In this document: positions 27,559 through 36,076 of the stretch, in pieces
How the letters are laid out: the number at the start of each line of letters is the position of its first letter
How positions within the stretch are numbered: the stretch's first letter is position 1
Assembly: GCA_021390615.1 (NCBI GenBank)
Contig: JAJEJU010000025.1
Coordinates: forward strand, 310,001-374,000
Direction: 5' to 3'
Origin: Rhodanobacteraceae bacterium ZG21-1
GTDB lineage: Bacteria; Pseudomonadota; Gammaproteobacteria; Xanthomonadales; Rhodanobacteraceae
Length of the DNA: 64,000 bases
Translations under genes and position numbers: made by a program
Notes under the pieces: generated by a model
Seen by the model: the letters and a program-made list of their open reading frames with translations, nothing else
Database searches by the model: none
Told to the model about the DNA's origin: nothing

Positions 27559-30288
27559 ATGCCCACTTCGACCAGGCACGTACTTTGGGCGATCGCCGCG
27601 ATGGCGGCCTCGGCCTCGGCCTCGACCTCGGCCGCGGCAGCCGCACCGGCATCGAGCAGCGATGCGCCCACGGCGGTAAGCGCCGATGCCGGCACCAGCA
27701 CCGCCGTCGACCACTGGCGAATCCAGGACAGCGCGAAGGCACAACAGGACGGTGCCGAGATCTCTGCGACCGGCTACTCCACCGAAGGCTGGTACCCAGT
27801 GAGCGGTCGCGCCACCGTGATGGCCGGCCTGCTCGAAAACAAGGTGTTCAAGAACGACGTGTTCTACAGCGACAACCTGCGCGCGGTGCAGGTGCCCGAC
27901 TCCAGCGGCAACCTGTTCGTGACGCCCTGGTGGTATCGCAGCGAATTCATCCTGCCGAAGGCGCCGGCAGGACGGCATACGCTGCTGCGCACCCACGGCA
28001 TGATCGCCAGCGCCGACCTGTGGGTGAACGGCCACCTGATCGCCGATCAGGGCGAACTCGCCGGCGCCTATCCCGTGCACGAGTTCGACGTGACGCGTTG
28101 GGTACATGCCGACGGCAACGTGCTGGCGCTACGCGTGCATCCGGCCGATCCACGCAGCAGCTTGTCGATCGGCTGGGTGGACTGGAACCCCACGCCGCCG
28201 GACAACAACATAGGGCCGTGGCGCGGCGTGGACATCGTGCAGACCGGTCCGGTCGAGCTGAGCTTTCCGCAGGTGTTGTCGACGCTGTCGCTGCCCGACC
28301 TCGCACACGCCACGCTGGAAGTGAAAGTCACCGCGAAGAATCTCGATACGGTGGCGCACGACGCGACGATCAGCGGTAGCGCCGCCGGCGTCGCCATGCA
28401 GCAGACCGTGCACCTCGCGCCAGGACAGACGCAGCTCGTCGCCTTCTCGCCGCGGACGACGCCGGGCCTCGCGCTGGATCACCCGAAGATCTGGTGGCCG
28501 GTCGGCATGGGCGAGCATCCGCTGTACCAGCTCGAGATGAGCGCCACGGTCGACGGCACAACTTCCGATCGGGCCGCGACGACGTTCGGCATCCGCAGCG
28601 TCAGCTCCAGTCTTACCGCGCAGGGCTACCGCCAGTTCTTCATCAACGGCAAGCCGCTGCTGATCCGCGGCGCGGGCTGGGCTCCCGACCTGTTCCTGCG
28701 CGACGATCCTGCCCGCATGGACGCCGAGTTCGACTACGTGCTCAACCTCGGCCTCAACACCATTCGCAGCGAAGGCAAGCTGGAAAGCCCGCGTTTCTAC
28801 GATCTGGCCGACCGCCACGGCATCCTGATCCTGGCCGGCTGGGAGTGCTGCGACAAATGGGAATCGGCCGCCAAGACCGGCGGCTCGCCCTGGAGCGCCG
28901 CCGATCAGAAAGTGGCGGAAGATTCCATGACCAGCGAAGCGCGCCTGCTGCGTAACCATCCCTCAGTGATCGGCTTCCTGATCGGCAGCGACAATGCACC
29001 GCCGCCGCCCATCGCGAAAATGTACGTGGATGCGCTGCACGCAGCGGACTGGTCGCTGCCCATCGTCTCGGCGGCGGCCGAGCAGCCGACCGCCGAGACC
29101 GGTCCTTCCGGCATGAAGATGGCCGGGCCGTACGACTGGATCCCGCCGGCCTACTGGTACGCCGACAAGCTGGGCGGCGCGTTCGGCTTCGACTCCGAGG
29201 TCAGCGCGGGTGCCGACATCCCACGGCTGGAAGACCTCAAGCGCATGCTGTCGCCGCAGGAGCAGGAAGCATTATGGAAATATCCGGAGGCCAGGCAGTA
29301 CCACGCCTCCGCAGACTGGTCGACCTTCGCCGTACTGACCCCGTTCGACAAGGCGCTGGCCGCCCGCTACGGCGCGCCCACAAGCCTTGCCGATTACGCC
29401 GCCAAGGCCCAGCTCGACAACTACGACAACGTGCGCGCGCAGTTCGAAGCCTTCAACGCGCGCATGGATGCGGCCAAGCCGGCCACCGGCGTGATCTACT
29501 GGATGCTCAACAACGCCTGGCCTTCCTTGCACTGGCATCTGTACGACTACTACATGAATCCCGCCGGCGCCTATTTCGGCGCCAAGAAGGCCAACGAGCC
29601 GGTGCATATCCAATACTCGTACGACTCGCGCGGCATCGTGCTGGTGAACCACACGCTCGACGAGCTTCATGGCCTGCAGGCAAGCATCCGCGTGCGCAAT
29701 CTGGACGGCAAAGTGCGCTACGAGCAGCAGCTGAAAAGCATCGACCTCGCGGGCAACCACACGCGGCCGCTGGCGATCGTGCCGGCCATCAAGGATCTGT
29801 CTGCAGCCTACTTTATCGAGCTCGAGCTGGCCGCTGCCGATGGCACGTCGCTCAGCCGCAATGTCTACTGGCTTTCCACTCGGGCGGACGTGCTCGACTG
29901 GGCGCAGTCGACCTGGTACCTCACCCCGCTCACCCAGTACGCCGACCTGACCGCACTGCGATCCTTGCCGGCCGCGACCAGCGAGGTCCGCGCGAGCACA
30001 CGGCACGAAGGCAAGGAGGACGTCACCACGGTCACGCTGTCGGTGCCCGCATCGTCCAAGGCGGTGGCGCTGTTCCAGCACGTCTCGATCCGCCGCGGCG
30101 CGCATGGCGAGCTTGCGCTGCCGATACGCTGGAATGACAATGACATCACGCTATGGCCTGGCGAGTCGGCAACCCTGACGGCGCGATACGCGGCGCAGGA
30201 AAACACGGCGCCGCAGGTCGAAGTGAGCGGATGGAACGCTCCCAACCGAAGCGTTCCGGCAGCTGCCACGCAAGGGACAGATCATTGA
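27559..30288 (+). CDS. exo-beta-D-glucosaminidase of the CsxA type, GH2
   Basis: A 909-residue protein with signal peptide (MPTSTRHVLWAIAAMAASAS). Domains follow the GH2 order: sugar-binding jelly roll (about 50-220), immunoglobulin-like (to about 350), TIM barrel, then C-terminal beta-domains. The acid/base motif is IGSDNAPPPP, with Ser-Asp (Asp478) in place of the Asn-Glu of most GH2 enzymes; the nucleophile is Glu547 in FGFDSEVSAGADIP. This Ser-Asp variant marks exo-beta-D-glucosaminidases such as Amycolatopsis CsxA, and the match continues in GVIYWMLNNAWPSLHWHLYD and AYFGAKKANEPVHIQYS. It should cut glucosamine from the non-reducing end of chitosan oligomers (EC 3.2.1.165). Beta-mannosidase is the alternative often assigned automatically; the motif argues against it. 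Confidence 0.9.
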   Translation: MPTSTRHVLWAIAAMAASASASTSAAAAAPASSSDAPTAVSADAGTSTAVDHWRIQDSAKAQQDGAEISATGYSTEGWYPVSGRATVMAGLLENKVFKNDVFYSDNLRAVQVPDSSGNLFVTPWWYRSEFILPKAPAGRHTLLRTHGMIASADLWVNGHLIADQGELAGAYPVHEFDVTRWVHADGNVLALRVHPADPRSSLSIGWVDWNPTPPDNNIGPWRGVDIVQTGPVELSFPQVLSTLSLPDLAHATLEVKVTAKNLDTVAHDATISGSAAGVAMQQTVHLAPGQTQLVAFSPRTTPGLALDHPKIWWPVGMGEHPLYQLEMSATVDGTTSDRAATTFGIRSVSSSLTAQGYRQFFINGKPLLIRGAGWAPDLFLRDDPARMDAEFDYVLNLGLNTIRSEGKLESPRFYDLADRHGILILAGWECCDKWESAAKTGGSPWSAADQKVAEDSMTSEARLLRNHPSVIGFLIGSDNAPPPPIAKMYVDALHAADWSLPIVSAAAEQPTAETGPSGMKMAGPYDWIPPAYWYADKLGGAFGFDSEVSAGADIPRLEDLKRMLSPQEQEALWKYPEARQYHASADWSTFAVLTPFDKALAARYGAPTSLADYAAKAQLDNYDNVRAQFEAFNARMDAAKPATGVIYWMLNNAWPSLHWHLYDYYMNPAGAYFGAKKANEPVHIQYSYDSRGIVLVNHTLDELHGLQASIRVRNLDGKVRYEQQLKSIDLAGNHTRPLAIVPAIKDLSAAYFIELELAAADGTSLSRNVYWLSTRADVLDWAQSTWYLTPLTQYADLTALRSLPAATSEVRASTRHEGKEDVTTVTLSVPASSKAVALFQHVSIRRGAHGELALPIRWNDNDITLWPGESATLTARYAAQENTAPQVEVSGWNAPNRSVPAAATQGTDH

Positions 30289-30304
30289 TGACGCCTAGGC
30301 TTGC

Positions 30305-31312
30305 ATGTCGCGCGTAACGATCAACGATGTCGCCCGTGCATCGGACACCTCGAAGAAAACCGTCTCGCGCGTGCTCAACAACGAGCCGAACGTGCGCGAT
30401 TCGGTGCGCGAGCGCGTGCTCGCCGCCGTGGCGGAACTCCATTACCGGCCGCTGACCTCGGCACGCAGCCTGGCGACCAACCGCTCCTTCATGATCGGCC
30501 TGCTCTACGACAACTTGTCGCCGAGCTACATCATGGAAGTGCAGGCCGGCGTGCTGGAGGCCTGCGAAGCGCAGCAGTACAGCATGATGGTGCAGCCGCT
30601 GGTCTCGACGGCGCCGGACTTCGTCGAGCGGGTCGAGAGCATCCTGTTGCGGCACCGGCCGGACGGGCTGATCCTCACCCCACCCATCACCGACCACACC
30701 AAGCTGCTCGATCACCTGCGCAAGAGCGAGCTTCCGTTTGCCTCGATCGCCCCACGCCAACCCAAGGGCTGCATCGGCGTGATGCTGCGCGAACGCGAAG
30801 CCGCTGCCGCGATGGTGGAACACCTGGTTTCGCTGGGCCACCGGCGCATCGCACATATTCTCGGCGACCCCAAGCACGGCGCCGGCATCTGGCGCCTGGC
30901 CGGCTATCGCGATGGTCTGAAGCGTGCGGGCCTGAAGGAAAATCCGGCGTACATGGTGCAGGGCCGCTTTTCCTTCGAATCCGGCGTGGCCGCCGCGCGC
31001 CGGCTGCTCGCCTTGAAGCAGCGGCCTACCGCAATTTTCGCGGCCGACGACGACATGGCCGTCGGCGCGATCTGGGCCGCCGCCGAAGCCGGGGTGTCGG
31101 TGCCCGGCGACATCTCCATTTGCGGCTTCGACGACACCACCATCGCGACCCAGGTATGGCCGCTGCTGACCACCGTGCATCAACCCGTGCGCGACATGGG
31201 CAAGCGCGCCACCGAGGAGCTGCTGCTTCGCGTGCTGGGCAAGGGCGAAGCGCGCATGGTCGAAGTCGCCTACGAAATGCGCATGCGCGCGTCGACCGCG
31301 GCAGCCCCCTAG
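30305..31312 (+). CDS. LacI-family transcriptional regulator
   Basis: A 335-residue regulator, normal for the family. The N-terminal helix-turn-helix (VTINDVARASDTSKKTVSRV, then LNNEPNVRDSVRERV) is followed by the hinge helix PLTSARSLATNR and a periplasmic-binding-protein-like ligand domain (GLLYDNLSPSYIMEVQAG to GDISICGFDDTTIATQVWP). It starts 16 bases after the GH2 gene and probably represses the locus by binding TGACACCGGTGTCA at 19132, released by a chito-sugar or its phosphate. Both operator and ligand are inferred. Confidence 0.94.
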   Translation: MSRVTINDVARASDTSKKTVSRVLNNEPNVRDSVRERVLAAVAELHYRPLTSARSLATNRSFMIGLLYDNLSPSYIMEVQAGVLEACEAQQYSMMVQPLVSTAPDFVERVESILLRHRPDGLILTPPITDHTKLLDHLRKSELPFASIAPRQPKGCIGVMLREREAAAAMVEHLVSLGHRRIAHILGDPKHGAGIWRLAGYRDGLKRAGLKENPAYMVQGRFSFESGVAAARRLLALKQRPTAIFAADDDMAVGAIWAAAEAGVSVPGDISICGFDDTTIATQVWPLLTTVHQPVRDMGKRATEELLLRVLGKGEARMVEVAYEMRMRASTAAAP

Positions 31313-31375
31313 CGCAGGCGCCGTCCTGCACCCATGCTCCTGCCAGCCAGGCCATCGCTCGAGAGGAACGTTTCC

Positions 31376-32221
31376 ATGCCTGCCACGTCCGACGCCAGCC
31401 AGCCGCCACGGAAGTTCCATTTCATTTCCGGGCTGCCGCGCGCAGGCACTACCCTGCTGGCCGCCATCCTCAACCAGAATCCGCGCTTCCGCGCCGGCAT
31501 GACCAGCCCGCTGGCCGACATCATGGGCGTGGTGATCGCGGAGGCGAGCAGCAAGAACGATTTCTCCTTCGACGTCTCCGACCAGCAGCGTGTTGCGCTG
31601 CTGCGCGGCCTGGTCGAGAACTTCTACTCAGTGCAGAACGACGCCAGCGTGGTGTTCGACACCAGCCGGCTGTGGTGCAGCCGCATGCAGCTGCTCGATA
31701 CGCTCTTTCCTGGAGTGAAGGTAATCGCCTGCGTGCGCCAGCTGGCCTGGGTGCTGGACAGCATGGAGCGCCTGGTACGCAAGCAGCCGGTCAGCGTCAG
31801 CAAGGTGTTCCGCTTCGACACCAACACCACGGTCTACTCGCGCGTCGAGGCGCTGACCGATCCGCGCGGCATGGTGGGCTTCGCCTACCAGGCCACCAAG
31901 GAAGCGTTCTACGGCGAGCATGCACGCGAGCACCTGCTGATGCTGACCTATGAAAGCCTGGCGCGCGATCCGGCCACGGCGATGCGCGCGGTCTACCAGT
32001 TCCTCGGCGAACCCTGGTTCGAGCACGACTTCGACCATATCGCATATCAGGCGGACGAGTTCGACGCCCGCGTCGGCATGCCCGGCCTGCACGCCGTACG
32101 CACGAAGGTGGAGTCGATCGAACGCCAGCCGATCCTGCCGCGCGAAATCTTCGGTCGCTTCGTCAACGAGGCGTTCTGGATGGATCCGAAGAACAATATT
32201 CATCAAGTGCGCATCGTGTAG
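31376..32221 (+). CDS. sulfotransferase family protein
   Basis: The ATG at 31376 is preceded by GAGAGGAACG and gives 281 residues. The PAPS phosphate loop is FISGLPRAGTTLLAAILNQN; a second conserved stretch, CVRQLAWVLDSMERLV, corresponds to the 3'-phosphate-binding region, and LMLTYESLARDPATAM is the typical acidic/helix block. It should move sulfate from PAPS to a hydroxyl or amine, in the cytoplasm. It follows the LacI gene by about 60 bases on the same strand, so it belongs to the locus. Sulfotransferases near TonB receptors recur in Xanthomonadales, but the acceptor is unknown. Confidence 0.9.
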   Translation: MPATSDASQPPRKFHFISGLPRAGTTLLAAILNQNPRFRAGMTSPLADIMGVVIAEASSKNDFSFDVSDQQRVALLRGLVENFYSVQNDASVVFDTSRLWCSRMQLLDTLFPGVKVIACVRQLAWVLDSMERLVRKQPVSVSKVFRFDTNTTVYSRVEALTDPRGMVGFAYQATKEAFYGEHAREHLLMLTYESLARDPATAMRAVYQFLGEPWFEHDFDHIAYQADEFDARVGMPGLHAVRTKVESIERQPILPREIFGRFVNEAFWMDPKNNIHQVRIV

Positions 32222-32351
32222 GCGTGCATCACTGAAGCAGAAAGCCAAGGCTGCATCGGCGCCTCGGCCCGGTGCATGCATACCCGCCCCCGTTTCGCTG
32301 CCGCTCTGGGAGCCGCTTCAGCTACCGCCTCGCCGCTGCCGGATCAGCAGT

Positions 32352-32600
32352 TCATTGACCGCGCTCGGCGCCGGACAGCAGCGCACGCGTTTCGGCGACG
32401 ACGCGATCCTGAAAGGTTGCATCGCGCACAGTCGCCGAACCCGCATGGGTCGGCCGCGCTCGTCGCAGAAGATGCCGGTCTTGTCCGAGGTATCGGTCAG
32501 GATGCCGGCGATCACGCGTGCAGTGCGCCTGGGCGTGCTCGGGATGCGCACGAAAGGCATGAACAACGGCACCAGCAAACGGCATCACGAAGCCCTGCTG
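32352..32600 (-). pseudogene. C-terminal remnant of a short-chain dehydrogenase/oxidoreductase, frameshifted
   Basis: On the reverse strand one frame reads PSTPRRTARVIAGILTDTSD then KTGIFCDERGRPM. The sense continues in the next frame as GSATVRDATFQDRVVAETRA, ending LLSGAERGQ and a stop at 32352-32354. Such an ending is typical of SDR-type oxidoreductases. A frameshift near the GRPM motif and the missing N-terminal Rossmann part make it a dead fragment. The parent family is likely but not certain. Confidence 0.65.
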
Positions 32601-32765
32601 TAATCGAGCGCGCTGGGTTCTGCCCTCCTCGCTGGATCAAAGCCCAGCCATGACTCGAACACCATCAGCCGTCAGGAAGGCTGCAGGCATCTGAAAGGGC
32701 TACATTCATTGGGTCCGAAAAGCACAGGGCGCCGAGCTTCTGCATGGTGTCGTGGCAGGATGGCT

Positions 32766-35700
32766 TCAGAACCTCTGGCTGTATTCCATATAGAAATATC
32801 GCCCGAGATCCAGGGTGGGATCGATCAGGCCGGAGCTGCTGCCGGACGACGAATACACGATCGGCGGATGTTTGTTGAAGATGTCGCGCGAACCCAGCGC
32901 AAGGCTGGCGCTCCACGGCAGCTGGTAACGCACTTGCGCATCGTTGTAGACGATCGCGCCCTTGCGGTTGGCGCCTTCGCCGTAGGGCCAGCTCGAATTG
33001 TTGTAGCTCGGCTCGTTGCATTCCAGCGGATTCGGCATGCCACGCCAACACTCATCCTTGAAAGAGCCGTAGTAACGAAGCGTCCAGGTCGCGCCCCAGT
33101 CGCCGCGCTGCCAGTCCAGGCTGGCATTGGCCCGGAAATGCGGAAACGGCCATTGCCCGGCCGAATCGATCGGCGCTGCGCCCGTTGCGGCGATGACGGT
33201 GTAGTCATGCAGATAGTTGGCATTGAAGGTGGCGACAAACTTGCCGAACGAAAACTCCGGCAGGTGATAGCTCGCGCCAAAGGTGTAGCCGGAGGTACTG
33301 AGCGAGCCCAGGTTGGTATTGCCGCGCTTCAGAGCAGTCACCTGGCCCGTGGCGGGATCACGACTGAAGTCGTCGCAGTAACTTTGTACGCCGTACTGGT
33401 AGCACTGATCGAGCACATAGTCGGCGCTGATCGCCGTAATCACATGGCTGATATCGATCTTGTAGTAGTCCAGACGGAAATTCAGACCCGTGACATAGCT
33501 CGGGTTGTAGATCAGGCTGGCGGTGCGGCTCAGGCTGTACTCCGGCCGCAGCGTGGCATTGCCGTAGCCGGTATAGAACGGCGTCGCGCTCGAGCTGTCC
33601 GGGGCGGTCACCGGAGCGCCGGTAATGCCGGTCTGACGAAACTGGGCGGACAAGCCCGCCGCCCTGCAACGTGCGGCGACGGCCGAATTGCTGGTGGAAC
33701 CGTAGACCACATCGCAGGGATCGGTGTAGTAGTCGAACGTCTCGGAGCCGCCGCCAAAGGTGTCTTCCAGCGTCGGCGCACGGAAGCCGTGGGCGAGCGT
33801 GCCGCGGATGGTGAGGTCCTCGATCGGCTTCCACAAGAAACTGTATTTGTTGTTGGTGGTGTTGCCGAAGTTGCTGTAGTGCGAATAGCGGCTCGCCAGG
33901 TCGAACGACAGCTCTTTCGCACCCGGCAAGTCCTTCAGCACCGGGATGTCGAATTCCGCATAGACCTCATCGGTGTGGTAGCTGCCGGATGTTGAATTTG
34001 AGGTCGGATTGGTCGTGAAGTTGGCATTGGCCAATTCGTCGGAATGATCGTAGCCGCCGATCTGGCGGTGTTCGTAGCCGGCAGCCAGGTTCAACGTGCC
34101 GGCGCCCCAAGGCATGTCGAACAGACCGCCGACGACATTGGCGGTGTAGTCCTTGGTCAGGCTCTGCTGGTTGGCCTGCTCCAAGGTACCGATGTAACCC
34201 AGCGCCGCCGCGGTGGACGCGCTCGGACCGCCCAGGACATCGAACGGCACGCAGCCCGCGATGATGGCTCCCGGCGCACCGCACTTGACGATGCCGTCGG
34301 CGTCCATGAAGGACGGACCGAGCGCCTTCTTCAGATTGACCAGGTTGATGTTGCCGGTGAGGGCCGAAGAGACGTCGTACTTGTTGTAGTCGAAGTCGGT
34401 GCCCCAGTTCCAGCTATGCGAGCCAAGCTCGAACGAGCCTTCGAAGCCGGCGTCGAAATGGTAGGACTTGGCGGACTCGTTGGTCACGCGCGGCAGCTCC
34501 ACCACGCGACGATAGAAGAATAGATCCTGGCCCGGCAGCGGGTTGTAATAGCTCTGGCCACTGATGTACACCGGAAAATCGGGCTGGCTCAAGCTGTTCA
34601 GCGGATAGCCGGCGCTCTGCAAGACGGAGTTGCGCTCGGAGTACATGCCCGTGCTCTTGAACGTCACGTCGTCATTCAAGTTGTAGCTGGCTCGGCTAAA
34701 GATCGACTTGAGCTGCGAGCCCAGCTGCGCCGTCATCTGCTCGGCTGCATTGAAATAGTCGTCGAATGGGTTGACGCCCCGGTGGTAGTTGCTCAGTTGG
34801 GTCGCATCGGCGCCGACGCCAAGCCCATTCCAGCTGCCGGTATGGTTGAGTGCCCATATCACCTGATTGCCCGTGGCCAGCCCCGGATCCGAAAGCGAAT
34901 AGAAGCGCCCCCAGGGGCCAATGGAGCTCAGGCTGTCGAGCTTGTGATCCGGGCCGTAGGTGTAGTTGGTCAAATCGCGCTCGCTCGCCCAGACCGGATC
35001 GCTCTTGTTGTAGCTCGCCGAGAACACCACCGAAGATTTGTCGCCGGTGCTGCCCACGGTGAACGAGTAGGCTTGTTGAGTGCCGTCGCCCTGCTGGTTC
35101 TGGCCCACGTAGCCGCTGTATTCGGCGCCGCTGTAGTGATCCCTCAGCACGATGTTGACCACGCCGGCGATGGCGTCGGAACCGTACAGCGCCGAGGCGC
35201 CCTCTTTCATCACGTCGATGTGGTCGATCAGCAGCGCCGGAATGGTCGAAAGGTCGGCGTAGCCGGCCAGGCCGGTCATCCAGCGCTTGCCGTTCAACAG
35301 CACCAGCACACGCTGCTCGCCCAAGTTGTACAGGTTGATGTACTGGCCGCCCTCTTCGGTATTGGACTGCAGCACCGCAGCCCGGCTGAAAGTCGGCTGG
35401 CCAGCGATAGTCAGGTTCTGCAGGATGTCGTCCAGGTCCACCAGGCCGGTCTTGCGGATATCCGCCTGGGTGATCGTCACCACCGGCTGCGCGGCTTCGA
35501 GGCCGGCAAAGCGGACTTGCATGCCGGTGACACTCATCTGCGCCAGGTCGGTCGGCGGCTTGAATGACTCACGCGGCGGCGAGGACGGAGGCGGCAGAGA
35601 TCGCGGTGGTGGCGGTGGCGGTGGCGGCCGCGAACTCGGCGGCGGCAGCGGCGGCGCCTGGATCAGGAACGAACCGCCGGCCGTGGTATGCAGGATCAGC

Positions 35701-35963
35701 CCGGAGCCGTCGAGCAGTCGCTCCAGCGCCTGCTGCGCGGAGTAGCTGCCGGTCAGCGCCGGCGCATTTCGACCCTGGGCGACGGCCGGGTCGAAGGCGA
35801 TATTGACGCCGGTGCGGCTGCCCACCGCACGCAAGGCATCGGCCAGCGGCTGTTCGGGCCAGCGGAAAGGATAGACGGCTTGAGCAAAGACCGCCGAGGG
35901 CGCAAGACAAAGGGCCAGCGAGAGCGAATGAACGAGTGCGCGGCGGCTTACCGGGAACAGCAT
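32766..35963 (-). CDS. TonB-dependent receptor with STN signalling domain (FecA-like)
   Basis: A 1065-residue outer-membrane receptor. After a signal peptide (to about 28) comes an STN domain (about 29-102: FRWPEQPLADALRAVGSRTG, then FDPAVAQGRNAPALTG), which talks to a FecR anti-sigma factor. A proline-rich linker (about 104-133, with eight consecutive Pro) joins it to the plug (VTITQADIRKTG, IDVMKEGASALYGSDAIAGV). The barrel ends GRYFYMEYSQRF. fecR- and fecI-like genes lie directly upstream on the same strand. Ligand binding should release the sigma factor and raise receptor expression. The ligand is unknown: it could be a siderophore or a polymer. The receptor at 39614 is its close paralogue without STN and linker. 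Confidence 0.94.
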   Translation of the reverse strand: MLFPVSRRALVHSLSLALCLAPSAVFAQAVYPFRWPEQPLADALRAVGSRTGVNIAFDPAVAQGRNAPALTGSYSAQQALERLLDGSGLILHTTAGGSFLIQAPPLPPPSSRPPPPPPPPRSLPPPSSPPRESFKPPTDLAQMSVTGMQVRFAGLEAAQPVVTITQADIRKTGLVDLDDILQNLTIAGQPTFSRAAVLQSNTEEGGQYINLYNLGEQRVLVLLNGKRWMTGLAGYADLSTIPALLIDHIDVMKEGASALYGSDAIAGVVNIVLRDHYSGAEYSGYVGQNQQGDGTQQAYSFTVGSTGDKSSVVFSASYNKSDPVWASERDLTNYTYGPDHKLDSLSSIGPWGRFYSLSDPGLATGNQVIWALNHTGSWNGLGVGADATQLSNYHRGVNPFDDYFNAAEQMTAQLGSQLKSIFSRASYNLNDDVTFKSTGMYSERNSVLQSAGYPLNSLSQPDFPVYISGQSYYNPLPGQDLFFYRRVVELPRVTNESAKSYHFDAGFEGSFELGSHSWNWGTDFDYNKYDVSSALTGNINLVNLKKALGPSFMDADGIVKCGAPGAIIAGCVPFDVLGGPSASTAAALGYIGTLEQANQQSLTKDYTANVVGGLFDMPWGAGTLNLAAGYEHRQIGGYDHSDELANANFTTNPTSNSTSGSYHTDEVYAEFDIPVLKDLPGAKELSFDLASRYSHYSNFGNTTNNKYSFLWKPIEDLTIRGTLAHGFRAPTLEDTFGGGSETFDYYTDPCDVVYGSTSNSAVAARCRAAGLSAQFRQTGITGAPVTAPDSSSATPFYTGYGNATLRPEYSLSRTASLIYNPSYVTGLNFRLDYYKIDISHVITAISADYVLDQCYQYGVQSYCDDFSRDPATGQVTALKRGNTNLGSLSTSGYTFGASYHLPEFSFGKFVATFNANYLHDYTVIAATGAAPIDSAGQWPFPHFRANASLDWQRGDWGATWTLRYYGSFKDECWRGMPNPLECNEPSYNNSSWPYGEGANRKGAIVYNDAQVRYQLPWSASLALGSRDIFNKHPPIVYSSSGSSSGLIDPTLDLGRYFYMEYSQRF

Positions 35964-36076
35964 GGCCCGCGCCCAGCGTCCATGGCCGCTTCATGGTCTG
36001 CCAGCTCGTCTTTCGCGTTAGATATTCGAGCAGGACAACCCGGATAAATGAATATCACCATCGACTTTTGTGATCA

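Noticed and set aside
32276-32653. Forward 125-codon frame in the gap after the sulfotransferase
   Set aside because: It is antisense to a recognisable SDR fragment and has itself no natural sequence pattern.
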